Source: Shouchella clausii (GTDB lineage: Bacteria > Bacillota > Bacilli > Bacillales > Bacillaceae_D). Taken from it: a stretch of 64,000 bases of DNA. This document shows, piece after piece, positions 51,901 to 59,227 of this stretch; positions within the stretch are counted from its first letter, which is position 1; each line of letters starts with the position of its first letter. The translations under genes were made by a program, and so were the position numbers. The DNA is taken from the NCBI RefSeq assembly GCF_002250115.1, contig NZ_CP019985.1, forward strand, positions 2,542,001 through 2,606,000, given 5' to 3'. Under the pieces are notes generated by a model, which made no database searches, was not told the origin of the DNA, and saw only the letters and a program-made list of their open reading frames with translations.

Positions 51901-53070
51901 TAATGCAAGAGTTGTGAGAACGTTGCTAGACGTATTTGGTTGGCTACGCAAATTAAGCCTTGCCGTTGTTTCACCGTAAGAAATCGGCTCTTGATCAGAA
52001 TCTTCGACGTTGTCCTCACTTGGCTTGTCAAGTTTCAAGTAATCTCCAGAAACAAAACCAGTTGTATTGCCAACTGCGATTTGATACCAATTCCCTTGTT
52101 TTGCTAACAACTCGATTTTTGTATCTTTATCCAAAGTCGTCACAATCGAGTGGCTGGTACCTGGGCCAGTCCGCACATTTAAGCGAGCAGTCGTTGTCCC
52201 AAATGTCCCAGTTGGGAGTTGCTCCAATTTATCGTTTCCTGCGTCTCCTGTTGGCTGGTTTTTGTATACTGGAACGTCAAATGTCATTTCATAGTCATCT
52301 ACAAGGCTATATAGGTTGGACATCTGATGGGTTTGCTTGACAGCCCAGCCTACATCTGTTGCATATTGATATGTACCAGGATTAGCTGGGTTCCAACGCA
52401 TTTTGTAAAGCGTATTTTGGCCGCGGGCAAAGTAGTTGTTAGAAACAAACCGAGCACCGCCAATGATGGCGTCTTCTGGTGTAAACCAGCCTTGGTTGTA
52501 TGCATATTGGGCGCCTGCGCTGACCGCGTTTCCATCATAAGCGCCAATGCCGTACATGTTGTAGACCGTTTTGCCATTGACTTGCACGCCAGTAGCTAGT
52601 TGGGATTTGCCATTACCCGTTTCTAGCAGTGCGTGGGAAATTAAGTAGATTTCATTCACGCCGTAAAGCTTGCTTGCATTAATAAATGCCTGGCCTTGAC
52701 CTTGTAAGATTCCCTTATCTGAAAGGAGTTGGCTGTTAATTGCTTCGGCGCTTAGTCCAGCACTGGAAGACAAATTTAGAAATTGCAGATAGGAAGAGGT
52801 TCCTTGTTTGAAGTTATTGGCATTCATATAATAAGCCACGTCAGAGCGGCTTGCATTTTCCCATCTGCCATTTTTATCGGTCTGAGGTCGGGCTGAGAGG
52901 CCCATTTGCCGATCTACAGCTGCATCAAACGACAAATCGTAATGGCTTTCTTTTACAGTAATTGAGCTTGCATAAGCAGATTGCAGTGGAAGCGCCGATG
53001 CCACTAAAGCGACTATAGACGCAGAACTGCCAGCAAGCATAAGTTTCTTTTGAATAGGGAACACCTCCAA
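48916..53070 (-). CDS. Exported glucosaminidase (GH73) with eleven SH3b domains and acidic repeat region
   Basis: About 1380 residues. Signal peptide ending near QSAYAS; GH73 glucosaminidase domain (about 60-265; catalytic Glu in SHALLETGNGKS). Then two diverged SH3b domains, seven nearly identical 71-residue SH3b repeats, a tenth SH3b, an acidic Glu/Asp/Ser region (about 1020-1310) with a 12-residue repeat, and a final diverged SH3b. It should cut wall glycan and bind peptidoglycan or wall polymer. Start is uncertain: the only good SD (GGAGG, 53068-53064) overlaps TTG 53070/GTG 53064 and stands eight bases before ATT 53055. Convergent with gtaB, next to an LCP gene. Confidence 0.92.
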   Translation of the reverse strand: MEVFPIQKKLMLAGSSASIVALVASALPLQSAYASSITVKESHYDLSFDAAVDRQMGLSARPQTDKNGRWENASRSDVAYYMNANNFKQGTSSYLQFLNLSSSAGLSAEAINSQLLSDKGILQGQGQAFINASKLYGVNEIYLISHALLETGNGKSQLATGVQVNGKTVYNMYGIGAYDGNAVSAGAQYAYNQGWFTPEDAIIGGARFVSNNYFARGQNTLYKMRWNPANPGTYQYATDVGWAVKQTHQMSNLYSLVDDYEMTFDVPVYKNQPTGDAGNDKLEQLPTGTFGTTTARLNVRTGPGTSHSIVTTLDKDTKIELLAKQGNWYQIAVGNTTGFVSGDYLKLDKPSEDNVEDSDQEPISYGETTARLNLRSQPNTSSNVLTTLALGQKLEILKKEGNWYRVRAGHQSGWVSADYVKITSNGEDKESPSLGSATTTARLNLRSGAGTNHSIITTLAKGQKVELLKKQGGWYQVKAGSRTGWVSADYLNVNGSGNVDNAPSIGSATTTARLNLRSGAGTNHSIITTLAKGQKVELLKKQGGWYQVKAGSRTGWVSADYLNVNGSGNVDNAPSIGSATTTARLNLRSGAGTNHSIITTLAKGQKVELLKKQGGWYQVKAGNRTGWVSADYLNVNGSGNVDNAPSIGSATTTARLNLRSGAGTNHSIITTLAKGQKVELLKKQGGWYQVKAGNRTGWVSADYLNVNGSGNVDNAPSIGSATTTARLNLRSGAGTNHSIITTLDKGQKVELLKKQGGWYQVKAGSRTGWVSADYLNVNGSSNADSAPSIGSATTTARLNLRSGAGTNHSIITTLDKGQKVELLKKQGGWYQVKAGNRTGWVSADYLNVNGSSNADSAPSIGSATTTARLNLRSGAGTNHSIITTLNKGQKVELLKKQGGWYQVKAGNRTGWVSADYLNVSNNQAKTEAVETVIDRGTTTARLNLRVEPNTSSKIMTTLNNGQQLDILKKQGSWYYVKVGSQTGWVSSQYVKLTEAKPTVQVMARTFSFASIAPEMEPNEEANESVTDIVNEENDVADSENSQSEKQQPADEDEKEEDKQDVPESDGNQEQDNLANNEEEPTQAVSPDKELDTDENAEEPAIDESDTDLHSGEANDDAVKEDDLVVDENEQASETTGTENNAENEESDLPTSEDAPSEENDSSDESSLEEPQNPETDATKEEQDLETDASTEEQDSETDASTEEQDPETDTSTEEQDPETDTGAEEQDLETDTSTEEQDLAEQVAEEEHGDTDRTSEDQDSPVSGTTENNEADENSEFVQEQEEEESDVAGDEDEASPEEAEASSEQDEEPSEATEEQQTAVGKKIQLTENTLLFSEASSNSEQLLELFEDDMIEILEEDTDFVKVKANGVEGWIAVEALAAVLH
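49354..49557 (-). repeat. 36-bp acidic repeat (12 residues, about six units)
   Basis: Units of the type T-E-E-Q-D-x-E-T-D-A/T-S in the encoded protein, with DNA copies of about 36 bases (ATCTTGTTCTTCTGTGCTAG pattern on the plus strand). They form a highly acidic, probably unfolded spacer ahead of the last SH3b domain. Confidence 0.85.
50290..51785 (-). repeat. Tandem array of seven 213-bp SH3b repeats
   Basis: Seven units of exactly 71 codons, nearly identical in DNA. Differences are confined to a few codons (A/D/N before KGQKVELL; S/N in KAG-x-RTGW; linker SGNVDN versus SSNADS) and fall in blocks along the array, which indicates recent duplication and gene conversion. Confidence 0.92.
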
Positions 53071-53168
53071 AAAAATTGCCTTCTATACTAGTATCGATTC
53101 ACCTGTTTCATAAATTAATAGGTTCAACGTATTTTCTCAAATTTTGTCGGATAATACAACGCAATGCA

Positions 53169-53209
53169 AAAAAAACGTCCATCTTCGGGAAAAAAGACGG
53201 ACGTTTTTT
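53169..53209. terminator. Terminator of the LCP gene (bidirectional hairpin)
   Basis: AAAACGTCC...TCTT pairs with AAGA...GGACGTTTT with A tract on the left and T tract on the right, so it works on either strand. Confidence 0.85.
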
Positions 53210-53213
53210 ACAG

Positions 53214-54302
53214 TTATTCGGTTGGGCTTATTGTGCCAGATGGACTGTTTGTATCAGTTAATGCTTCACTTTCGGGACTCGTTGGGTCTATAAAGTTAGC
53301 TGAACCTGCATCTGTTAGTTCAAGATGTTGTTTAAGAGTTTGCTGGATTTCGAGCAAGCTATCTTCATGAATATCCTCGTACCAGATGCTGTTGCCATAA
53401 ATATCAGGGCGGCGAGTACCAGTAGTCTCTAATTGCATTGTTTCAATGCCGCTAAGAGACGAAGCATAACCATGGAGCGAAATAATATTTGGGAACGTCA
53501 AGTCCATTTGCAAGTTGTCACCAACTGCTTGAAAGACATCATCAAATCGTGTGATGCTAGAAAAAGAAGCAGCTTTATCAATGATGGCTTCAACGACTTG
53601 TTGTTGGCGGATGCCGCGGCCTTTATCGCCGCCGCCAGATGCGGATTTCCGTTCACGAGCATAAGCGAGTGCTTGCTCGCCGTTTAAATGGGCAGGCCCT
53701 TTACGGAATTGAAAGTCAACACCGCGGCTTTTTTCTTCAAAGTCAATGTCGTATGTGAGTTCAAGGTCAATGCCGCCTAAAGCATCGACAACATCTACAA
53801 GACCGTCAAAACGGATGAGCGCGTAATGGTCAATCGGTATATCTAGCAGTTCTTCAACGGTGGCAATCGCCATATCAATACCACCAAACGCGTGGGCATG
53901 CGTAATTTTATCTTTAAAGCCGCCACCTCGATAGCCGACAATTTCTACATAAGTGTCACGTGGAATGCTCGTTAGGATAATCGATCTCTCGCTTTTATTA
54001 AAAGTTGCTACCATGACGGAGTCCGTTCGTTCGGCGCCATCCCCTTCACGGTAATCACTTCCTAAAAGCAGCATCGAAAAATTGTCCTTCCCAACATCAA
54101 CTGGCTCAATCCGTCTCTCAGATTTATTGCCTCGGTCCAAGCCTTGGTAAGAACCGGCCGCTGTATCGCTTAAATGGTTAAAAATATACCAAACGCCACT
54201 GCCTAACGCGAGCAAGGCGACAATGGCTGCAATTAAAGTTGTCTTTAAAATAAATTTTGTCCGTCTTTTTTTTCGGCGACGTTTTCTTGAATCTTCAACC
54301 AT
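53214..54302 (-). CDS. tagU: LytR-CpsA-Psr (LCP) family wall-polymer ligase, TagU-like
   Basis: 362 residues; basic N-terminus (RKRRRKKRRTK) and one membrane helix (about 17-40), then the extracytoplasmic LCP domain: NFSMLLLGSDYREGDGAERTDSVM with phosphate-binding Arg/Asp, SIPRDTYVEI, YALIRFDGLVDVVDALGGID, LNGEQALAYARERK and RQQQVVEAI. These enzymes move teichoic acid or capsule from the lipid carrier to peptidoglycan. ATG 54302 has GAGGG nine bases upstream. It is the probable attachment enzyme for the polymer made by the 38.8-48.7 kb cluster. Confidence 0.93.
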   Translation of the reverse strand: MVEDSRKRRRKKRRTKFILKTTLIAAIVALLALGSGVWYIFNHLSDTAAGSYQGLDRGNKSERRIEPVDVGKDNFSMLLLGSDYREGDGAERTDSVMVATFNKSERSIILTSIPRDTYVEIVGYRGGGFKDKITHAHAFGGIDMAIATVEELLDIPIDHYALIRFDGLVDVVDALGGIDLELTYDIDFEEKSRGVDFQFRKGPAHLNGEQALAYARERKSASGGGDKGRGIRQQQVVEAIIDKAASFSSITRFDDVFQAVGDNLQMDLTFPNIISLHGYASSLSGIETMQLETTGTRRPDIYGNSIWYEDIHEDSLLEIQQTLKQHLELTDAGSANFIDPTSPESEALTDTNSPSGTISPTE

Positions 54303-54388
54303 ACGTCAATCCCTCATTTCAGTATAAATAGGTCCCAATCAAGTGGGAACCAAGCATAAATCGACAAAGTGCGCTATTTCAAAATCAA

Positions 54389-54397
54389 ATTATATCA
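54389..54397 (-). promoter_or_regulatory. Extended -10 promoter of the LCP gene
   Basis: TGATATAAT on the minus strand, about 90 bases ahead of the ATG; the -35 is weak. Confidence 0.5.
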
Positions 54398-54754
54398 CAA
54401 TTTCAGATAAAAGATAGAGGATGAACCGTGAAAAATCGTGTTACATCTTCTCACAATGTCCTTTGAAAGTGAAGGGCTTGCGTTCATAGTATAGAATGGC
54501 TGCCGGAATAAAAACAACCAATAAATAGAAAATAGGCATTAGGAGTTGGGAAAAATAGTTCAAATGGCGCATGAAGAACAGACAATTGTTTTAATATTCT
54601 AGTATAAATAGTATCGATTAAAATGAATGGCGAAAAGAACGAAAAAAGAAAAGCTTGTTAGTTGTGAAATAAACGAGTTTTACACAGTTTTGCCAATGTT
54701 TTCGTTCATTTCACTGATTGTTTCACGAGAAAAGGTTTTTTTTGAAACTTGTTA

Positions 54755-54783
54755 TTGATTTCTGAAAATAATTCTTTTATACT
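54755..54783 (+). promoter_or_regulatory. Promoter of the Lrp/oligopeptide operon
   Basis: TTGATT (54755-54760), 17-base spacer, TATACT (54778-54783). Confidence 0.75.
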
Positions 54784-54797
54784 AGTACTATAATTTT

Positions 54798-54841
54798 TAC
54801 GAAATTAGTATTAGATTTCGCTTTTTTCTGCTAATTTCGTA
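54798..54841 (+). promoter_or_regulatory. 11-bp perfect inverted repeat in the Lrp gene leader (operator or attenuator)
   Basis: TACGAAATTAG (54798-54808) and CTAATTTCGTA (54831-54841) are exact complements just downstream of the transcription start. The left arm can also pair with ATTTCG (54815-54820), which is followed by CTTTTTT, giving a competing terminator-like hairpin. Confidence 0.55.
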
Positions 54842-54885
54842 CCGCAGTTGGGCAAATCCAATTGGGAAAATAAGTGAGTGATGAT

Positions 54886-55338
54886 ATGGGAAAGCTAGAT
54901 AAACTCGATTTCTTGATTCTAGAATATTTCCAGCAAGATGGCAAGTGTACGTACAGCCAAATCGCCCGCAAGCTTGGTGTCAGCGAGGGGACAGTTCGAA
55001 AACGGGCCACAAAAATGCGAAAAGACGGCGTATTTGATTTTATGATTCGCATTAATCCTTTAAAGGTAGGCTATTCCGTAAAAGCGTTTATCGGCATTCA
55101 TTCGCAGTTGGGAAAACAACATGAAATAGGACAATGGCTAAAGACGTTTCCTCAAGTGATTTATATTGCATCTTATTCGGGCTATCATGATTTAATCCTG
55201 CAAGCGTATTTTGAAAATAATGAAGCGCTTGTCCATTTTGTCAATACAGAGCTCACGCCAGAAAACGGAATTGAAGGAATTGATGTCAGCATCCAACTAA
55301 AACAGTACAAAGATTCAATTTCTTATCTATTGTCGTAA
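54886..55338 (+). CDS. Lrp/AsnC-family transcriptional regulator
   Basis: 150 residues from ATG 54886, preceded by an SD-like TGAGTGAT; GTG 54874 in the same frame is an alternative. N-terminal HTH (KLDFLILEYFQQDGKCTYSQIARKLG, first part; SEGTVRKRATKM) and C-terminal RAM domain (AFIGIHSQLGKQHEI, VIYIASYSGYHDLIL). It is 35 bases ahead of the oligopeptide transporter genes and probably controls them, sensing an amino acid (inference from family). Confidence 0.9.
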   Translation: MGKLDKLDFLILEYFQQDGKCTYSQIARKLGVSEGTVRKRATKMRKDGVFDFMIRINPLKVGYSVKAFIGIHSQLGKQHEIGQWLKTFPQVIYIASYSGYHDLILQAYFENNEALVHFVNTELTPENGIEGIDVSIQLKQYKDSISYLLS

Positions 55339-55373
55339 CTCAATCGAAAATGAAAAGCAGTGAGGTGAGCGAT

Positions 55374-56405
55374 ATGGCAGAAGACAAAAAGCTACTTAGC
55401 ATTGAACATCTAACGACTTCTTTTCGAATAAACGATCAGTATTACGCAGCCGTTGACAATGTTTCACTTGATGTCAACAAAAATGAAATTTTAGCGATTG
55501 TCGGCGAGTCGGGTTCAGGGAAAAGCGCCTTGGCGTTTTCGATAGTCGGTCTGCATGACAAGCTAAACACAAAAATTGAAGGAGAAATAAATTACAAGGA
55601 CAATAATATAACAAACTTGCCTGAAAGAAAGCTAAATAAATTGAGAGGAAAAGAAATGGGGATGATTTTCCAAGACCCTTTAACGGCCTTAAACCCTCTC
55701 ATGACTATCGGCAATCAAATTGATGAATCGTTAGAACTACATACAAAGTTAAATAAGCCAAGTCGAAGAAAAAAAGTTTTGGACCTCTTACAACAAGTGG
55801 GCATTCCTAATCCTGAAGTAACGTATAATCAATATCCACATGAGCTTTCAGGGGGAATGAGGCAAAGAGTCGTCATTGCTATAGCGATTTCATGCGATCC
55901 TGAATTTTTAATAGCAGATGAACCAACAACTGCGCTAGATGTCACCATACAATCACAAATATTAGACTTATTAAAGAAGTTAAAAAGCGAAACCAATAGT
56001 GGCATTATTTTGATCACACACGATTTAGGCGTTGTCGCAGAGATGGCAGACCGAGTGGCTGTTATGTATGCAGGTCAAATTGTAGAACTTGCCCCTGTGG
56101 TGGAACTATTTAAAAACCCGCTTCATCCATATACACGTTCTTTATTGCAATCTAATCCTTCGGTAAACGAAGTGAAAACGAAACTGCATGTTATACAGGG
56201 AATTGTTCCTTCGCTAGATAAACTTCCTCGGCAAGGGTGCAGATTTAAGGATCGGATTCCTTGGCTTGCTGAGAGCGCGCATGATGAAGACCCAGTTCTT
56301 CAAGAAGTGAAGCCTGGACATTTCGTTCGGTGCTCGTGCTATAAACATTTCGAGTTTCCAAATAGCAGCGGGGAGGCAGCAAGAAATGGCGTTATTGGAA
56401 GTTAA
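55374..56405 (+). CDS. oppD: Oligopeptide ABC transporter ATPase (OppD type)
   Basis: 343 residues from ATG 55374 behind GAGGTGA; the longer frame from 55350 has a poorer SD. Walker A GESGSGKSALA, Q-loop FQDPLTALNPL, signature LSGGMRQR, Walker B LIADEPTTALD and the C-terminal oligopeptide region (VVELFKNPLHPYTRSLL), but the extended Cys motif is reduced to CSC near the end. With OppF it powers peptide uptake. Confidence 0.94.
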   Translation: MAEDKKLLSIEHLTTSFRINDQYYAAVDNVSLDVNKNEILAIVGESGSGKSALAFSIVGLHDKLNTKIEGEINYKDNNITNLPERKLNKLRGKEMGMIFQDPLTALNPLMTIGNQIDESLELHTKLNKPSRRKKVLDLLQQVGIPNPEVTYNQYPHELSGGMRQRVVIAIAISCDPEFLIADEPTTALDVTIQSQILDLLKKLKSETNSGIILITHDLGVVAEMADRVAVMYAGQIVELAPVVELFKNPLHPYTRSLLQSNPSVNEVKTKLHVIQGIVPSLDKLPRQGCRFKDRIPWLAESAHDEDPVLQEVKPGHFVRCSCYKHFEFPNSSGEAARNGVIGS

Positions 56406-57321
56406 GGATTTAAAAGTTCACTTTCCCGTGAAAGCAGGGATACTAAAACGGACAGTAGGCTACGTAAAAGCAGTAGATGGGATATCGTTTGAACTTGAAT
56501 CGGGAAAAACGTATGGACTTGTCGGGGAATCAGGTTCAGGAAAAACAACATCAGGGCGAGCAATCATTGGCTTAAATGATATCACTTCAGGTAAGGTCAT
56601 TTTTAATGGTCATGATATTACATTAGGAAGAAAAGCAAAATTAGATTTCCGTAAAGACATTCAAATGATCTTTCAAGATCCTTATTCTTCTCTGAACCCT
56701 AAAAAGCGAGTTTTAGACATTATCGCAGAGCCGTTGCGAAATTTTCAAAAAATGACAAAGGCCGAGGAACAAAAAAACGTCGAAGAATTGCTGGAAAAAG
56801 TGGGATTAAGTCGTGAAAGTATCGTTAAATATCCTCACGAGTTTTCTGGCGGCCAACGGCAGCGAATCGGGATAGCTAGAGCGATTGCCTTAAAGCCTAA
56901 ATTGGTTATAGCAGACGAGCCTGTGTCGGCGTTGGATGTTTCAGTTCAAGCACAAGTGTTGAATTTTATGGCTGATATCCAAAAAGAGTTAAACTTAACG
57001 TACTTGTTTATTAGCCATGATTTAGGAATTGTCCGCCACTTTTGTGACCGAATCGGAATTATGTATCGAGGGCGTTTTGTAGAGGAGGGTACGAGGGAGG
57101 ATATTTTTGAAAACCCTCAACATATTTATACGAAACGTTTAATATCGGCAATACCGGATATTAATCCCGAAAATCGGAATAAAACGGCGGAAATGCGACA
57201 AAAAGTGAAAGAACAATACGAAAAAGGGACAACACACTTTTTTACAAAGGAAGGCAAAGTCTTTGATTTGCAAGCAATTTCGAAAACCCATTTAGTCGCG
57301 CTTCCTGGGAAGGGTGAATAA
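56386..57321 (+). CDS. oppF: Oligopeptide ABC transporter ATPase (OppF type)
   Basis: 311 residues, overlapping oppD by 20 bases. Walker A GESGSGKTTSG, FQDPYSSLNPKKRV, signature FSGGQRQRIGIARA, Walker B VIADEPVSALD, H-loop ISHD and the C-terminal IFENPQHIYTKRL. Second ATPase of the importer. Confidence 0.94.
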   Translation: MALLEVKDLKVHFPVKAGILKRTVGYVKAVDGISFELESGKTYGLVGESGSGKTTSGRAIIGLNDITSGKVIFNGHDITLGRKAKLDFRKDIQMIFQDPYSSLNPKKRVLDIIAEPLRNFQKMTKAEEQKNVEELLEKVGLSRESIVKYPHEFSGGQRQRIGIARAIALKPKLVIADEPVSALDVSVQAQVLNFMADIQKELNLTYLFISHDLGIVRHFCDRIGIMYRGRFVEEGTREDIFENPQHIYTKRLISAIPDINPENRNKTAEMRQKVKEQYEKGTTHFFTKEGKVFDLQAISKTHLVALPGKGE

Positions 57322-57323
57322 TT

Positions 57324-58289
57324 ATGTGGAAATTTATTGTTCGAAGAATACTTGTCTCCATCCCGCAAATTTTTGTGCTAAGTATACTCGTCTTTATAAT
57401 GGCTCAATTTATGCCAGGTGATGCGTTAACGGGGTTAATTAACGATCCGGATATTACACCAGAGGCGATGCAGGCTCAAAGGGAAAAGCTTGGTCTTGAT
57501 AATCCTTGGTACATCCAATATAAAGATTGGATTGTAAATGCGGTGCAAGGAGACTTAGGAAAATCTTTTTCTCATAAAATACCAGTTACTGAATTAATTG
57601 ATCAAAGAATGTGGAATACGATTTGGCTTGCATTTCTTTCTCTAGTATTCATCTATGCGATTGCGGTTCCGTTAGGCATTCTAAGCGGTCGATATAACGA
57701 TACATTACTTGATAAAACCATTACTGGTTACACTTATGTAGGTTTTGCAGCACCCACGTTTATTTTTGGTCTAGTAATGGTATTCTTCTTCGGCTTCAAG
57801 CTACAATGGTTTCCGACTGGCGGAAGCGTGGCACCTGGATTGGAGCCAGGTACGTGGGAGTATGTGGTTAGTAAGTTCCAACACTTATTGTTACCGGCAT
57901 TGTCTATTGCTTTAATTGGCACTGTTTCCACTGTTCAATACCTTCGGAGTGAGATTATTGATACGAAACAAAAAGACTTTATAAAACTAGCCCGATCTAA
58001 AGGGGTCTATGAGTCGAGAATATACAATAAACATATTTTCAGAAATTCATTACTTCCAGTAGCCGCGTTAATTGGTTTTGAAGTTTCTAGCTTAGTAACA
58101 GGTTCCATTTTTATTGAAGCGATTTTTAACTACCCAGGGATAGGCCAACTCTTCTTTCAGTCGATCTTAATACGTGATTACAGTGTTGTAACCGCATTAG
58201 TCCTATTGTTCGGTGTCATCATGATCCTTGGTGCCCTGTTATCAGACATCATAATGAGCATAATTGATCCAAGAATCCGTATTAAGTGA
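57324..58289 (+). CDS. oppB: Oligopeptide ABC transporter permease (OppB type)
   Basis: 321 residues, six helices. N-terminal FIVRRILVSIPQIFVLSILVF, the EAA loop FIKLARSKGVYESRIYNKHI and C-terminal IEAIFNYPGIGQL are characteristic. Starts two bases after oppF. Confidence 0.94.
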   Translation: MWKFIVRRILVSIPQIFVLSILVFIMAQFMPGDALTGLINDPDITPEAMQAQREKLGLDNPWYIQYKDWIVNAVQGDLGKSFSHKIPVTELIDQRMWNTIWLAFLSLVFIYAIAVPLGILSGRYNDTLLDKTITGYTYVGFAAPTFIFGLVMVFFFGFKLQWFPTGGSVAPGLEPGTWEYVVSKFQHLLLPALSIALIGTVSTVQYLRSEIIDTKQKDFIKLARSKGVYESRIYNKHIFRNSLLPVAALIGFEVSSLVTGSIFIEAIFNYPGIGQLFFQSILIRDYSVVTALVLLFGVIMILGALLSDIIMSIIDPRIRIK

Positions 58290-58310
58290 TGGATGAGAGG
58301 AGTTAAACAA

Positions 58311-59207
58311 ATGGAAAATACACCATTAGTAAGTACCCATCAAAAGAAAACACCGTCTGGAATGCGTATTTTATGGAAAGAAATTGTTCGCGACAAAATC
58401 GCGCTCATTTCATTCTTTCTAGTTATGATTGTCGCTTTGGCTGTGTTTGGTATATCCCTTGTGCTTGATCAATCTGAAATTGTAAAAGTTGATTTATTTG
58501 CTATTTACGAACCACCATCTTCTCAATTTTGGTTAGGTACCGATTATGGGGGGCGCGATGTATTTGGTCAATTGATCATCGGTACGCGGAACTCGTTAGC
58601 GATCGGCATTTTAGTCACACTGATAAGTGGTGTCATTGGCATACTTAGTGGCCTAGTTGCAGGTTATTTTGGCGGGCAAACAGACAATGTGTTAATGCGT
58701 ATCGTTGACTTTTTCATGGTGCTGCCTAACTTGATGATTATCATTGTCTTTGTTGCATTAGTGCCTTCATATAACGTGTGGAGTTTTTCTTTAATCATGT
58801 CTGCTTTTTTGTGGGTTTCAATTGCAAGGTTAATTCGTGCAAAAGCACTGCAAGAGTCTTCTCTTGATTACGTGCAAGCAGCTAAAACGCTAGGTACACC
58901 ACATTGGAAAATTATGTTTGGGCACGTGCTTCCAAATTTAAGTTCTTTGATTATTGTCACTATGACATTAAACCTTGCTGCAAATATTGGCTTGGAATCT
59001 GGGCTTTCGTTTTTAGGATTTGGATTTCCCGAAAGTACACCAAGTTTAGGCACGTTAGTCGCATATGCGAGAAATCCGCAAGTACTCGAGTTAAGACCAT
59101 GGATCTGGGTACCGGCAGCAATACTAATTTTTGTGTTGATGCTGTGCATAAATAATGTCGGTCAAGCTTTAAAACGCGCGACTGATGCAAAACAACGAAG
59201 AGGCTAA
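58311..59207 (+). CDS. oppC: Oligopeptide ABC transporter permease (OppC type)
   Basis: 298 residues from ATG 58311 with GAGAGGAG eight bases upstream. Motifs: FWLGTDYGGRDVFGQLIIGTRNS, EAA loop YVQAAKTLGTPHWKIMFGHVLPN and GLSFLGFGFPESTPSLG. Pairs with OppB. Confidence 0.94.
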   Translation: MENTPLVSTHQKKTPSGMRILWKEIVRDKIALISFFLVMIVALAVFGISLVLDQSEIVKVDLFAIYEPPSSQFWLGTDYGGRDVFGQLIIGTRNSLAIGILVTLISGVIGILSGLVAGYFGGQTDNVLMRIVDFFMVLPNLMIIIVFVALVPSYNVWSFSLIMSAFLWVSIARLIRAKALQESSLDYVQAAKTLGTPHWKIMFGHVLPNLSSLIIVTMTLNLAANIGLESGLSFLGFGFPESTPSLGTLVAYARNPQVLELRPWIWVPAAILIFVLMLCINNVGQALKRATDAKQRRG

Positions 59208-59227
59208 AAAAAAGGGAGGAAGAAAAA

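Larger units (their letters stand above)
54303..54873. other. AT-rich intergenic region between the LCP and Lrp genes
   Basis: About 570 bases without a supported gene. It holds the minus-strand extended -10 of the LCP gene (54389-54397), the plus-strand promoter at 54755 and the inverted repeat at 54798. Between about 54420 and 54740 I see nothing specific. Confidence 0.6.
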
